A stretch of DNA of 64,000 nucleotides. Origin: Corticium candelabrum (lineage: Eukaryota > Porifera > Homoscleromorpha > Homosclerophorida > Plakinidae). This document shows positions 41,116-52,864 of this stretch, piece by piece. The notes under the pieces were generated by a model, which searched no databases, was not told where the DNA came from, and was given only the letters and a program-made list of their open reading frames with translations. Both the position numbers and the translations under genes were made by a program. The stretch's first letter is position 1, and each line of letters starts with the position of its first letter. The DNA lies in NCBI RefSeq assembly GCF_963422355.1, contig NC_085096.1:5199555-5263554 (forward strand), written 5' to 3'.

Positions 41116-42147
41116 ATATTCAATTGTTGCTGGGAATTGAGAATGGAATGGACGAAATGGTCACGCACCTCCTCCCCTCCTCATTGTCAATCCTCCACAA
41201 TCCAGGGAATGATGAGGGCGGCGTGAGAATAGGGTTGAGTCTGACACAGCAGTCTAGCTGTAGGCAAATTGCAACTACAGAGTATCTGCAAATTATAAGA
41301 AAATGAATTCAAAGGTTATCAAACTGTTTGCTGTCCATTGCTAAACGTTGAATTTATCTAATTGTGATTCTCAGTGTAGGCAGCAGGTTCAATGTGAACG
41401 GTACACGACTGCATGCAATAGGATTGACCAGCAAACACGGATACAAGAATTATTTATTTGTGTTGAAAATCGGATACAAAGGAATAGTTTGTGTAACAGT
41501 ATGAGGTAGGAAATGAGCAAGAAGTCTATAGCTAAATATAGTTTCAATTGGAACCTGTGCAATAGATAAATACAAAGCTTCTAAGAACCATGATTTGCTG
41601 GAAGTTACTCTTTCTGGCAACAATAACAAAACCACCACGACAGACTTCCATTGTTTTGGTAGCTCTAGACGTATACTGTAAGTAGGTGGAGACAGAACGC
41701 AGTGAGGACTGTCATTGGGCGAGAGGGATAAACGCAACGCCCACGTACAACCCAACAAAAATATACGTTAGAAGTACCAATCCTAGCCACGGCTCAGTCA
41801 TTTCGCGACTCTGCTGCAGCTGTGTCATTCTGACGAACGTGCAGCTGTGAAAGTCATTACTAGTTTAATAAAATCCCAGCTGAGGTTAGTCAGCAAGGAT
41901 GCAGCTCTACGAAGATGGAGTGTGCTCTAGTTGCTGCTTGGACTAAACGTTGCTTTTCTATATGTTACCAGGATCTCGTGGCTTTCCTTGGGCAAGCTCC
42001 CATCTTTGAACATCAGTTATTCTATCCTATCAGCTGGAAATCAGGTTTGGCTACTCAATAAGCGACTTACTTACCGCGTGACGTTGTATCTACATATTGA
42101 CATCATCATATGAGTGTTCTTCTTGTAGAGAAGACCGTTCAACGAAG
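41116..42147. other. Intergenic, no recognised feature
   Basis: Near 41185-41225 there is a partial copy of the foldback repeat seen at 18.47 kb. Nothing else recognised upstream of the lectin gene. Confidence 0.45.
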
Positions 42148-45100
42148 ATGAGACGTTACGCGTTATTTCTGGCTTGCTGTGTTGTCAACAGTGCTTTGGC
42201 TTGGCTAGGTACGTTGTGTCACGTAGTAATTTCCAGCTTGTATTAGAGAACGTACCAAAGTGCGTTCACACACTAAAGCCATTTGTGCATTGACATTTGC
42301 GCGACAACGGATATTGGTGTAGATCGAAGCTCTCTAGATGCCTGAATGTTGGACCTGCACGGCGCGGAATTAGAATTAAGTGCGTAAACCTAAGTACCTA
42401 ACTATGATAGCTAACAGACTTCTAACTAACCAAACACAATAAGCGGGATGGGGTTTCATGTTAGATACAAGTCCATCTCGAACTCTGCGTGCTTTGGAAG
42501 TCTCCTTTGTCACTTTTTTGGTGTCAGAGGAAAAGTCTTATGATCCAGTGTTGGGACTAAACCCACTAACCATCTGCTGAACAATATGTTGTCCAGCATG
42601 CAGGCCGTCTACATCAAGTAATGACTCTGCACCTGGAGCTCCACACGTACAGTCATATACATCAATTATCAGATACTCCCCAATATAGGCGAGAACTGTG
42701 AAGAATTGTGTCAATATTGACCGCAGATGTCTACTAAATGTCCACGGAGAAATGTTTTTAACTCGTCTCCTTATCAAACAAAAGAAAGATTTGGAGAGAA
42801 GCGTCAAAGTCACCTGCTGAGAAATTAAATCTATCGTGTAGGTATACACCCCATGGTCGATGGCTCACGTCATGCACGTGTACCTCTGTAGCACGTGTAC
42901 ATCTATAGATACTTCTACCCACGCATACTTTCTGTGCTTTCACACAAGCTAATTGGACATGGTACTTGGGATCTACGCTAGCAAGTGTAGATCCCTACGA
43001 CAAGTTAGATCGTTAGATTGAGAGTGAACGCGCCAGACCTGAGTCTGTCTTTAGTCTGCGGTTTTTTTATTATCGCGCAAGGTATGATCTAAAGTTTTTG
43101 CTAAGATTATGTGCATTTATTAATTCTTCTCAGGGGACATCCAGAATCGACAGCAGAGGTATTGGAGTCCAGTAGCCCAGTTCAGTATTCCAGTCTCTAG
43201 TCCAGTCCAGCAATGCCTACTGTCTATTCCCCATACGTTTGAACTCGGAAGTGAGTAATGAAGTAGAGGTCGCACCATCTGTGCTCATTAGAGCACTAGG
43301 AGCTGCTCCAGCTGAACCATGTTACACCAATTAACTTAAACGGTTCCAGTTGCTGATCCGTTGGTCTTAAAAGATAATTGGATAATAACCATTGCTCTTC
43401 CCGTTTGTCTTTGATATGCAAAAGTATTATCCTTCTGTTTTCTTTATAGAAAGGGCTTAGATAATTTTGTAAACAGATGCCATACTTAGCGGTTTCTAAC
43501 GATACCGAGATCATCGCAAAAGTTATCGCGAAAGTCCAAAAATCAGTGGAGATATTGATGCTTTCAAAGCTCACACGTATGGGGAACAGACATGGATCAT
43601 TGACTACTTATAGATTGTGAAAACTACTAGAGGAGGTATGTGGAAGTGAACGCTAGGGTAAACAAACACAAGTGGTCTAACTTACCTAATTCAACACCTT
43701 ATAGCATTCTCATTGTACTGTAGCCTGTCACCTGCCAGATCACTTGCTGAGTTGTTCATGTCTAATAAACCTGGTGGCACCAAGTCAACGCAGAAGTGGC
43801 ATGCTTTATGTACAGTACCATGAAGTGTGCTCTATTACAAAATGGCTCAGCTATGCATATTCTAAAGTGCACGAAAGGCACCATCCAGCACTGTGTTCCT
43901 GCTAGGATTTCAATCGGACAGGCTAGGCCAAAGACTGATTCTAACTAAGAGGGCACTTAGTTGAGAATTAGCCATGCAACCTTTCTTCATGCAGTCTTGA
44001 ATCTAGTACAGTACGTCATTTCCTTACTGAGCTCATGTCAAAGGCAATTATGGTGTTTGCATTTGTAGTACTGGTGACTTAATTAATACTCAGGCTAGGA
44101 ATAGTCGTATTACTATTCTCACTATTCTCGTGTGTCACACTGAATGCCTTGGACATCCCTATGCTAACATTAGCGTACAGCATAAAACAGCTATGGAAAG
44201 CGATTTGCCAACTCAATTCAGGGGCGTAAGAACTAGGGGAGCTGAATCAATGGTATTATTTCAAACTGCCTTTCAATGGTTAAATTATTTGAGACTACTA
44301 GCTGTTAGTGACCTCATGGACTGGCAAATAGTGGGGCTGTATAGAGCTCGTCATACTTTGCACCAGCGTAGGAACAGGGGGCGGGGGGCTGCAGTCCCCT
44401 CGCTCAATGTAGGAATTGAAATTTTTGTGCTACTGACTTTTGCAAATCTGTTGACGGACTGTCAAGTGAGACAGTTTAGCTTACTCGTGATGATTTTCAC
44501 GTTGGATGCTCCCTCCCCCCTCGTGAACATCTTCGTACGCCACTGCTCTAGGATCCTATGCCTATGTCAATGACATATACGCTTGGTTCGTAAACAAAGA
44601 TTCTTTATACTGCCTCATTGTAATAGCTTTCTGAGGTGCTTTATTGCAGGAAGACCTAAATGTGTGAGGGACAAGACTAGACAAGACTAATGCAACCAGT
44701 CCGTTTAAATCACACTAGCTGATGACGTACGAAACTCAAAGCACACATGTACGTTACGTTACTTTCATGGACATCTCCTCTCTTCAGCAAAGTCAGACAT
44801 GGTCGTTCAGACGTTTAGCCCTTCTGACGAGCCGTCTGTGGAAAGCTGTATAAGTTGAATTTGATGCTTGTTGACGTTGCAGCGGATCGCTGTGGACGCT
44901 CACCCTAGCTTTGCTGTGGAAAGGCTTTTGGTCACGTGAAGTGTTGCTTCATCATTTAGGATTTGGTGACTTTGATCTGGTGATTCTTTGGCGTTTCCGC
45001 TGTCGTTGGATGAAGGAGTTTCACGCTCCGCTTTAGAACGTGCCCCTTTTGACTGACCAGACATAAACGTGGAGCTTAATGCTGGTTCACAACGAACGCA

Positions 45101-48100
45101 GCTCCCACTCTTGCCCAGTCTGTACTCTTACCACTTGACCTTGTTGCAGTAGCGGTTTTGGTCCGACTGTTGCTCATAGTACTGAGCCTCCTTCCGTCTT
45201 TTGAGCCTCCCCGCCACTCCGGATAGGAAACTTGGTTGAAGCAGCCCGGTTAACTAACGATTGCCATAGGCATCTTGGTCTTCAGCCCCATTAGCAGTTG
45301 GGCTACATGGGGACGATTTCAGCTCTGCGTGGCATGGGCGTGCTTTGATAGTTGAGAAGAGCGAGCTACGGATATGTAAAGTCATGTTGACATTTGCGCA
45401 ATGTAGTTGTGTCATTGCTTGTACGTATCGCTCAGTAAGACCGTTAGACTGAGGGCACTCGGTATTTGATATATTGATGTGAAAGTAACACTCTTGGAGA
45501 AATCGGTCATTAGACGGCTAGAGAATGGCATATTGTCCCTAACTATATATGCCTCTTCTGGGACTCTGTATTCCATGCAAAGCACTGATGTAATTGCGAC
45601 AGTGACTGATTTGGCTGTTTTATCTGGAAGTAGAGAGACCTCGACACACTTGGAGTAGTACTAGTAGTCCACGTCCTTAGTGTCATGATGTCTGTCGCTA
45701 TCTTTCTTCTATAGTCTCTCTTGGATAGCTCATGTTGTGGGAGTGCATGGCTCCTTGACGTTGGGTCGCTGTATTGGAGGGAAATGGCACATTTGCTTAT
45801 GTGTTTTCTATATTTCAGCTCATGCACGACCGATGCTTGCCTCTCGAGCTCTCACTTTTGACAATCTGTCCCCTGATGTCTCTCATGAATGATTCGGAGC
45901 ATCTGGTTACACAAAGAAACCGCCGTATTGATCTTGTTTCCCTTGAACAGAATGCTGTCACACTGGACTATCTCATCTCTGATGGCATAGAACGGTCGTA
46001 ACCATGCAGAGGCGTAGGAATGGCATCCAAGTTAGGGAGGCCAACCTGAATGCGATTATTGGAGCTCTTTGTTTTATCCCACTTCACGATGACCTATTTC
46101 TATTTACTGACAATCTATAGGCTGTTCATTTCAGGGACCATAGCCCCGTGTCCCCTGTGGTTCCTACACCTATGGTAACGCGTGTGGTAATTCCTTGATG
46201 CTTGGTCATCCCAATTGTATCATCTGTGGACAGCATTTGGAGCCGTGGCCGGTTGAACTTCGTCCTTGCAACATTCATCGGTAGAGGCGTTTCCAATGGA
46301 TAAACCATTACGTCTACGTCTGCAGTAAGGCAGGGGCGTAGCATGACTTCTAGAAATGGGCAGCTAAACTTCACAATGCTACGAGACATGCCCACGTTTA
46401 TGGACATGCCCACTTATATTGACTTCTAAGTGACTCATACCGTAGAATGAGACTGGGAAAGGGCCGCTTTGGTCCCCGCTCGTCTTTACAGTTAAACCTT
46501 TTATGACCACGCCTACAAATGATGGGCTATAGCCCAGTCTAGCTCATGCGACGCTACGCGAGCCCCTGAACTGTAAGGTTTTGTGGGTGTCTGCCCTACT
46601 GGAAAGTTGTGCTCTGGACAGACGCATTTTGATCTGCATTATTGTATGCGTATACCGGTTTCTAGGTCTAGTGACATGCGGAGGTACGTTTGAAGATGCT
46701 CGTTGCGTTTTCCCGTTCATATACAAAGGGAAGACATATATCTCTTGCACAAAAACGGGTTGGAATCAACCCTGGTGTGCCACTAAAGGAGTAAGACCTA
46801 TTCAGTTTCTTATAAGGTGTTGGTTTACGGTACTTGGGTTTATGGAAAGTGTTTCACACACAAGAAGTGGGGAAACTGCAACTGCAACACAGGATTGTAA
46901 TCGTTCTAGCTACGTGTTTAGACCACCTAGTGTCAGCATGTCTTAATGTCCGAAAGGTAGTGTCATCATTGCATTCCCATTGCCTCGAAAACTTATTTAG
47001 TTGAGGTAAACGGATAATGATTGAAGCAAGTAAGGAACTGTTGGGTGTTTCAATTATGGCTAGTCCCAAGTTCTCTATTTTGTTACGTAACAGGAGTATC
47101 TTTAGAACGCCACTAGTTCCGCTAGTCGAACCACGTGAGACCTGCACCAGCTTCTTTGCTTGCTTCGTTGCCATCTAACAATTGGTACTTCAACATGTGT
47201 TTTTGTCCTTGTTTAATGCCCACCTGATTTACCTGTATGTATGTGTGTTCGTCTGTCTGTCTGCTAGTCTGCGTAGTTGTATACGTCCTGTGTAGCTTGG
47301 TATTACATTACTGACTGCATGTGTCTCTTTTTGGCTAGAGTTGTTCATGCGTGTGCACTAGTATGTATATAATCATGCCACGTGTGGTTTCAGATATTTT
47401 GCGTGTTGTAGTTTGTAAGAGTTTTATTCAGCTAATTGTTATTGAATGTAAGAATACTTGACATCTTGTGATCTCACCATTTGTGCGTCTAGAACCTAAT
47501 AATAAAGTTATCAACTTGGCTTTGAGGAAGCCTGCAAAACAAAGCAGTAATTTCAATTCTGCCGCTGTTGCTAAGAAGGCGGTGGATGGTAACAATGATG
47601 GACGTTGGAGATCTGGTTCTGTGACTCACACAAAAAGAGATTATCAAGCTTTCTGGGAAGTTGATTTGATTTTCGAATCGGAAATTTCGAGTATCATCAT
47701 TTTCAACAGAATCGATTGCTGCAGGGATCGTCTGACACATTTTTACATCAAGTTTTATGACTATACACACAGTCTTGTCAAAACATTGTTTCATGGATCT
47801 ACAGCACAAAATGTGTATAAATTTGGCTTAGTCCCTTCTATTGTGGCTCGCTATGTTCGAGTACAGATTAAGTCTCGAAACTACTTGTCTTTGGCTGAGG
47901 TTCAAGTCTATGGCAAAGCTGTTAAACGTAAGAAAGTTTTATGGTTGCCTATGTTACTTTTCAATTGATAAAATGGTTTTTGTCTTTATATTTTGTGTAT
48001 TTGTTAATTTACTTTTGTTTATCTAACCAAATTGCGCTCGTTTCTCTGTGAAAGCAAATAGGAAGAATAAACTACAGTATGACAGCAATAACTAGTTTGC

Positions 48101-51100
48101 TTGCTATTCTATCAGACTATATCTGTCAGTCGATTTGTTTATCTGCTTGCTTGTCTGTTTATTACTGTATACAAGGGGTCGGTTTACAATATGACGCTCG
48201 ACACCGGCGTGGCGTAGTGCAACGTAAATTAAGTAGCGTAAATGAGCGTTCAGCGTCAACTAGTAGACATGAAACGTTTTGTTCCTTGACGTTCCGTGAG
48301 GCTCCGCTCATCGAAGTTCAAATAGACTCGGGTTCTATTTCTAGCGTTGCCCATTCAGCGTCTCGAGTCAGCGTCGACCAATAGGAAGTACTCTGCTTCA
48401 CCACATGTAAGGCGCGTTTGCAGTGTACCGAACGAAAGCCGGTTGAATTGAAAAGGTGATAGGCGCAGACCAGCAGTGTGGGCGTGTGTTCGAATAAACT
48501 GGAATGTGTAGCGTGTGCGTCATCGTGAAATTTTACGCCGGGAACGATCCCTCGAGAAGGGACGCTGTGCAATATTTGAATTTTTAACGCAAGCCTTCCC
48601 CTTTGTGTGCGTGCCGATTACGGTTGCGAACGGACAAAATACGTGACCGCGTATTGCAAAATATGGAAACGGATAAGTACAAACGCAAGTGAAAATCGCT
48701 GAGGGTCCGGTTTGGATGGAAGTTAGCCAGACTGTCAGAACGTCTGCTTCTGGGTACATCAGACCCATTATGATACGCTTGTCGACGCTCCATACTGGAC
48801 GCTCAATTGGGAACACCCTAATAGCTAGGCACCGTTCAACTGCATGCGTCCAGTTGACGTTACGTTACTCTACGCTATACGCTTATGTTGACCGTTAGAT
48901 TGTGAACAGGTCTTTATAATAATATGATACTGCAACAAGCTGTCTAAGGAGCGATACTTTCTTTATTTTTATGACAATGAACTTTGGTCGTGTGTAAACC
49001 TATTGATTCTCTAGGACACAGAAACGTCGCCATTGGAAAGCCTGCTAGTCAAAGTTCTACGTACCGTCATTCTGCAAACCCCATTGCCTCCAAAGCTGTC
49101 GATGGCAATACAAACGGCGTCTTTATCGCCAGGACTACAACACACACGAATAGAGACAACAAGGCTTGGTGGAAGGTGGATTTGCAACAGCAATATGCAA
49201 TAACAGCGGTTATTTTGTATAATCGGATCGACTGCTGCAAAGACAGGCTGCAATACTTTGATGTCACATTGTTTGATGGAAAGGGGAACGTGGTCAAGAA
49301 AATTTCACACGAAAAAGGAGTGAAAGATGTGTTCCCTTTTAGAATTGTGCCTCCAATTAATGCTCAGTATGTTATGGTCCAACTCAGAAATAGAAACTTC
49401 TTGCAGCTTGCTGAAGTACAAGTCTTTTCTGGTAAGATTTTGTGGTGTCTAACAGATGAATCTATTTCAAATAACGTTATCTTAATTGAATAGAATGACT
49501 CGGGAATATGGCGCGTAGCTCTCGAGCGGTAGGGGTCTGCGGCAGCTCTTGCGTAGGTCAATTCAATTGTGATAACGCTATTTTATTGAATCCTAAAACA
49601 TAACCAGTATAGGCAGTTTCCGGAGTTTTAATGAGTTTGAGGGTGGAGACAGGCTAAATCCAATCTGTTTTAAAGACCGCCGAGTGAGGTCATTTCCTTA
49701 TCAACTTAAGGTTATGTAAAAACATAGAATGCGTTCTTCTTCAGAGCTACGTTCTGGTGGCATTCCACACTACAGACTATACCGCTCTTTACTTTATTGC
49801 TATTATGATTCGCAATTTCTGTGACTACACGTACGCAGGCTAGGAATGCAATCGGGTAAGGTGAAACCTAACTAAGTAGTTCTTTTATAAACATAACGTC
49901 CGGTCTATTTGCTAATCATTTCTTGGTAAGTCCCACCCCTCGCTTACGAGTCTACTGAAAATTTGTGAGATGACTTTCTAGTTATATGGTGTCTAAGTTT
50001 CAGATACTTTGCATGTTATTGTTTATAAGAGTCTAATTCAGCTGGTTGTTATTGAATGTAAGAATACTTGACATCATGTGATCTTACTGTTTTTGCCACT
50101 AGAATTTAATAACAAACTTATCAACTTGGCTTTAAGGAAGCCTGCAAAACAAAGCAGTAATTTCAATTCTGCCGCTGTTGCTAAATTGGCTGTGGATGGT
50201 AACAAGGATGGACGTTGGAAATCTGGTTCTGTGACTCACACAAGAAACGATTATCAGGCTTTCTGGGAAGTTGATTTGATTTCCGAATCGGAAATTTCGA
50301 CTATCAACATTTTCAACAGAATCGATTGCTGCGGGAATCGGCTTACAAATTTTTACATCAACTTTTATGACTATACACACAGTCTTGTCAAAACATTGGT
50401 TCATGGATCTACAACACAACGTCTGTATTCATTTAGCTTAGTCCCTTCTGTTGTGGCTCAGTATGTTCGAGTACAGCTTAAGTCTCGAAACTACTTGTCT
50501 TTGGCTGAGGTTCAAGTCTATGGCAAAGTTGTAAAACGTAAGAAAGTTTAATGGTTGCCTATGTTACTTTCACTTAAGTAAATGGCTGCTTGTCTTTATA
50601 TTTTGTGTATTTGCTTATTAATTTTTTGTCTAACGACATTGCGCTTGTTGCTCTGTGAAAGCAAACAGGAAGGAGAAACTACAGTATGACAGCAATAACT
50701 AGTTTGCTTGCTATTCTATCAGAATATCTGCCGGTCACTCTATTTATCTGCTTGCTTGTCTGTTTATTACTGTATATATGGGGTCGGTGTACAATATGAC
50801 GCTCGACACCAGCGTGGCGTAGCGCAACGTAAATTAAGTAGCGTAAGTGAGCGTTCAGCGTCAACTAGTAGACATGAAACGTTTTGTTCCTTGACGTTCC
50901 GTGAGGCTCCGTTTCTTGAAGTTCAAATAGACTCGAGTTCTATTTCTAGCGTTGCCCATGCAGCGTCTCGAGTCAGCGTTTAACCAATAGGAAGTAAGCT
51001 GCTTCACCACATGTAAGGAGCGTTTCCAGTGTGCCGAACGGAAGCCGGTTGATATGGAAAAGAAGGTGGTAGGCGCGGATGAGCAGGTATCCTTTTTTGT

Positions 51101-51146
51101 GGCAAGTTAATTTCATACGTACATACATACATGCGTGCGTGCGTGC

Positions 51147-51186
<40 letters not shown>

Positions 51187-52864
51187 TGTGTGTGCCTTGT
51201 TCAATTGGTTAGAGAATGCATTTCGAGGAGCATAAATTTGTACGTGATCATTGACTTGGGTGCACATGACCACTGGCTTGGCATCATGCAAGTAACATCA
51301 TGCAGCAGACTGGTACTTGTGGGCCTTGGTATCTACTTCCAGAGCTCCGCCATTGTCAGTGCCCCTGGATGACTTTTGCCAAGCTCAAGGTAGATTGTAG
51401 CGCTGGCCCTAAGCCTCCACGTAGCTCATGGAGACCTTGTCTCTAGAGGCAGGGGGCGCTATCTCCGCAACTGACCTTAAGGTTGACGTCATTCACGAAT
51501 GGCGTGGAGGGCTTGACATTTGTCCATTTTTTGTCCATTTTGTCCGTATGCCTTACTTCTTACAACGCAAATACTAGATAAATACCCCATCCTTCGAACG
51601 GGCAAGATACAGTAGTGTTCTGACCGAAGAGACGCAGTCTGAGCGTACAGTACGTCGCGTGCAATGTCTGTTGCGAGTTTCCGGATGTGCTGAATGAATT
51701 CGAATCTTCGTTTTCTCTGTTAGAAATCGACGCATTCTCTGTGTAGCGCTTACTGCTGAAAACGTGTAGGTTGGATTCGGTGCAAATGCAATCTAAATTT
51801 GAAGAGAAACGAAAGCGCTACAAGTGTAGCTTCAGTCGGCAAGAAATATTCAATTACTCAAAGTTTTGCGAAGGACGACGACACGTACAGCCTACACAGT
51901 ACTCGTGTAGGCGTGTGTTCGAATAAATTGGGTTGTGTAGCGTTTGCGTCATCGTGAAATTTTACGCGGGGCTCAATCCCTCGAGAGAGGACGCTGTGCA
52001 ATATTTGAATTTTTTATGCAAGCCTTCCTATTTGTGTGTGTGTGCCGATTACGGTTGCGAACGGACAAAATGCGTAGCCGCATATCGCCAAATATGGGAA
52101 AACGGATAATTAAACATCCAAATAAAAGTCGCTGAGGGTCCGCTTTGGACGGAAGCTAGCCTGACTGTCAGAGCGTCTGCTTCTGGGGTACAACAGATCC
52201 ATTAAGATACGCTTGTCGACGCTCCTTACTGGACGCTCAATTGGGAACACCTCAATAGCTAGACAACGTTCTACTGCATGCGTCCAGTTGACGTTCCGTT
52301 ACTCTACGCTATACGCTTATGTTGACCGTTAGATTGTGAACAGGTCTTTATAATATATGATACTGCAACAAGCTGTCTAAGAAGCGATACTTTCTTTATT
52401 TTTATGACAATGAAGTTTGGTCGTGTGTAAACCAATTGATACTCTAGGACACAGAAACGTCGCCATTGGAAAGCCTGCTAGTCAAAGTTCTACGTACCGT
52501 CATTCTGCAAACCCCATTGCCTCCAAAGCTGTCGATGGCAATACAAACGGCGTCTTCACCGCTAGGACTACAACACACACGAATAGAGACAACAAGGCGT
52601 GGTGGAAGGTGGATTTGCGGCAGGAATATGCAATCACAGCGGTCGTTTTGTATAATCGGATCGACTGCTGCAAAGACAGGCTGCAATACTTTGATGTCAT
52701 ATTGTCTGATGGAAAGGGGAATGTAGCCAAGAAAATACCACACGAAAAAGGAGTGAAAGATACGTTTCCTTTTAAAATTGAGCCTCCAATTAATGCTCAG
52801 TATGTTATGGTCCAACTCAGGAATGCAAACTACTTGCAGCTGGCTGAAGTACAAGTCTTTTCTG
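42148..52864 (+). CDS. Secreted multi-domain lectin: signal peptide, FN2-like, four FTP/fucolectin domains (gene model)
   Basis: Inferred gene: exon 1 42148-42208 (MRRYALFLACCVVNSALAWL, a signal peptide, phase-1 donor GTACGT); possible exon 43134-43250; FN2-like exon from 46666; FTP exons 47493-47927, 49015-49431, 50103-50537 and 52448-52864. Every well-defined border is phase 1, so modules can be added or lost without breaking the frame. FTP domains bind fucose and act in recognition or adhesion outside the cell. All four keep the His (THT) and the two Arg of NRIDCC-x-x-RL known to contact fucose in eel fucolectin. Introns hold transposon relics and duplicated DNA. Joining all exons in one transcript is inference; the FN2 exon has a frame problem and the 3' end is not defined. 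Confidence 0.55.
43134..43250 (+). CDS. Possible 39-codon exon of the lectin gene, partly derived from a repeat
   Basis: Follows a TTCTTCTCAG acceptor and ends at a GTGAGT donor. It is a multiple of three, with phase 1 on both sides and no stop (DIQNRQQRYWSPVAQFSIPV...). Its last part is the start of the dispersed repeat shared with 1.9 kb, so it may be an exonised repeat or chance. Confidence 0.3.
43216..43590. repeat. Dispersed repeat, copy 2 (partner at 1.9 kb)
   Basis: Same orientation as 1866-2215, with small indels. Confidence 0.75.
44830..45860 (-). mobile_element. Ty3/Gypsy integrase relic
   Basis: In shifting minus-strand frames: MEYRVPEEAYIVRDNMPFSS and RLMTDFSK (catalytic-core region), then CPQSNGLTERYVQAMTQL (the PQSNG...ER motif), then LLMGLKTKMPM and RLKRRKEAQYYEQQS of the C-terminal region. 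Several shifts and stops; LTRs not identified. It lies in an intron of the lectin gene model, opposite strand. Confidence 0.75.
46012..46560. other. hAT-end-like sequences in a lectin-gene intron
   Basis: CAGAGGCGTAGGAATGGC at about 46012 and GCAGGGGCGTAGCATGAC near 46333 resemble hAT termini. Neither has a confirmed partner or target duplication. Confidence 0.3.
46666..46911 (+). CDS. Fibronectin type II-like exon of the lectin gene (possible frameshift)
   Basis: After a phase-1 acceptor the frame reads TCGGTFEDARCVFPFIYKGK, TYISCTKTGWNQPWCATKG, a clear FN2 start (CVFPFIYxGK...SC...WCAT). The expected closing part, VYGKCFTHKKWGNC, is in another frame from about 46818. Either a one-base error or frameshift, or removal of a 26-nt segment with GT...AG ends (46790-46815, implausibly short for an animal intron) would join them. 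FN2 domains bind collagen or choline-type ligands in other proteins. Confidence 0.6.
47493..47927 (+). CDS. FTP/F5-8C-like fucolectin domain exon A1
   Basis: 435 nt, class 1-1. NLALRKPAKQSSNF, AVDGN-DGRW, VTHT, FWEVDL, NRIDCCRDRL, ARYVRVQ and LSLAEVQVYG are the full FTP domain from first to last strand. The fucose-binding His and both Arg are present, and the DGN loop can bind calcium. Borders: TCTAG acceptor and AAAC/GTAAGA donor. Confidence 0.88.
49015..49431 (+). CDS. FTP/F5-8C-like fucolectin domain exon B1
   Basis: 417 nt, class 1-1. GHRNVAIGKPASQSSTY, KAVDGNTNGVF, TTHT, AWWKVDL, NRIDCCKDRL, AQYVMVQL and LAEVQVFSG. Clearly distinct from type A in sequence; binding residues kept. Donor TTTTCTG/GTAAGA. 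Confidence 0.88.
50103..50537 (+). CDS. FTP/F5-8C-like fucolectin domain exon A2
   Basis: 435 nt, same length and phases as A1 (NLALRKPAKQSSNF...VTHT...FWEVDL...NRIDCCGNRL...LSLAEVQVYG). Differences from A1 are scattered replacements outside the binding triad. Followed by GTAAGA. Confidence 0.88.
51085..51905. other. Unit-2-specific insertion of unknown origin
   Basis: Begins with a GCGTGC/GTGT array (51130-51194) and continues with non-coding DNA. No terminal repeats or target duplication were recognised. Confidence 0.5.
51130..51194. repeat. (GCGT)n(GT)n microsatellite
   Basis: ACATACATGCGTGC start, then GT with one GG interruption. Confidence 0.95.
52448..52864 (+). CDS. FTP/F5-8C-like fucolectin domain exon B2
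   Basis: 417 nt, class 1-1, near-identical to B1 (GHRNVAIGKPASQSSTY...TTHT...AWWKVDL...NRIDCCKDRL...LAEVQVFSG). Read-through past the GTAAGA donor would add about 70 codons to a stop at 53063; whether this is the last exon or splices on is not clear. Confidence 0.88.

Larger units (their letters stand above)
47390..49440 (+). repeat. Lectin exon-pair duplication unit 1
   Basis: Exons FTP-A1 and FTP-B1 with their introns are repeated at about 49998-52870, including non-coding stretches such as GAAACGTTTTGTTCCTTGAC (48272 and 50876) and GGGAACACC...AATAGCTAG. Confidence 0.9.
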
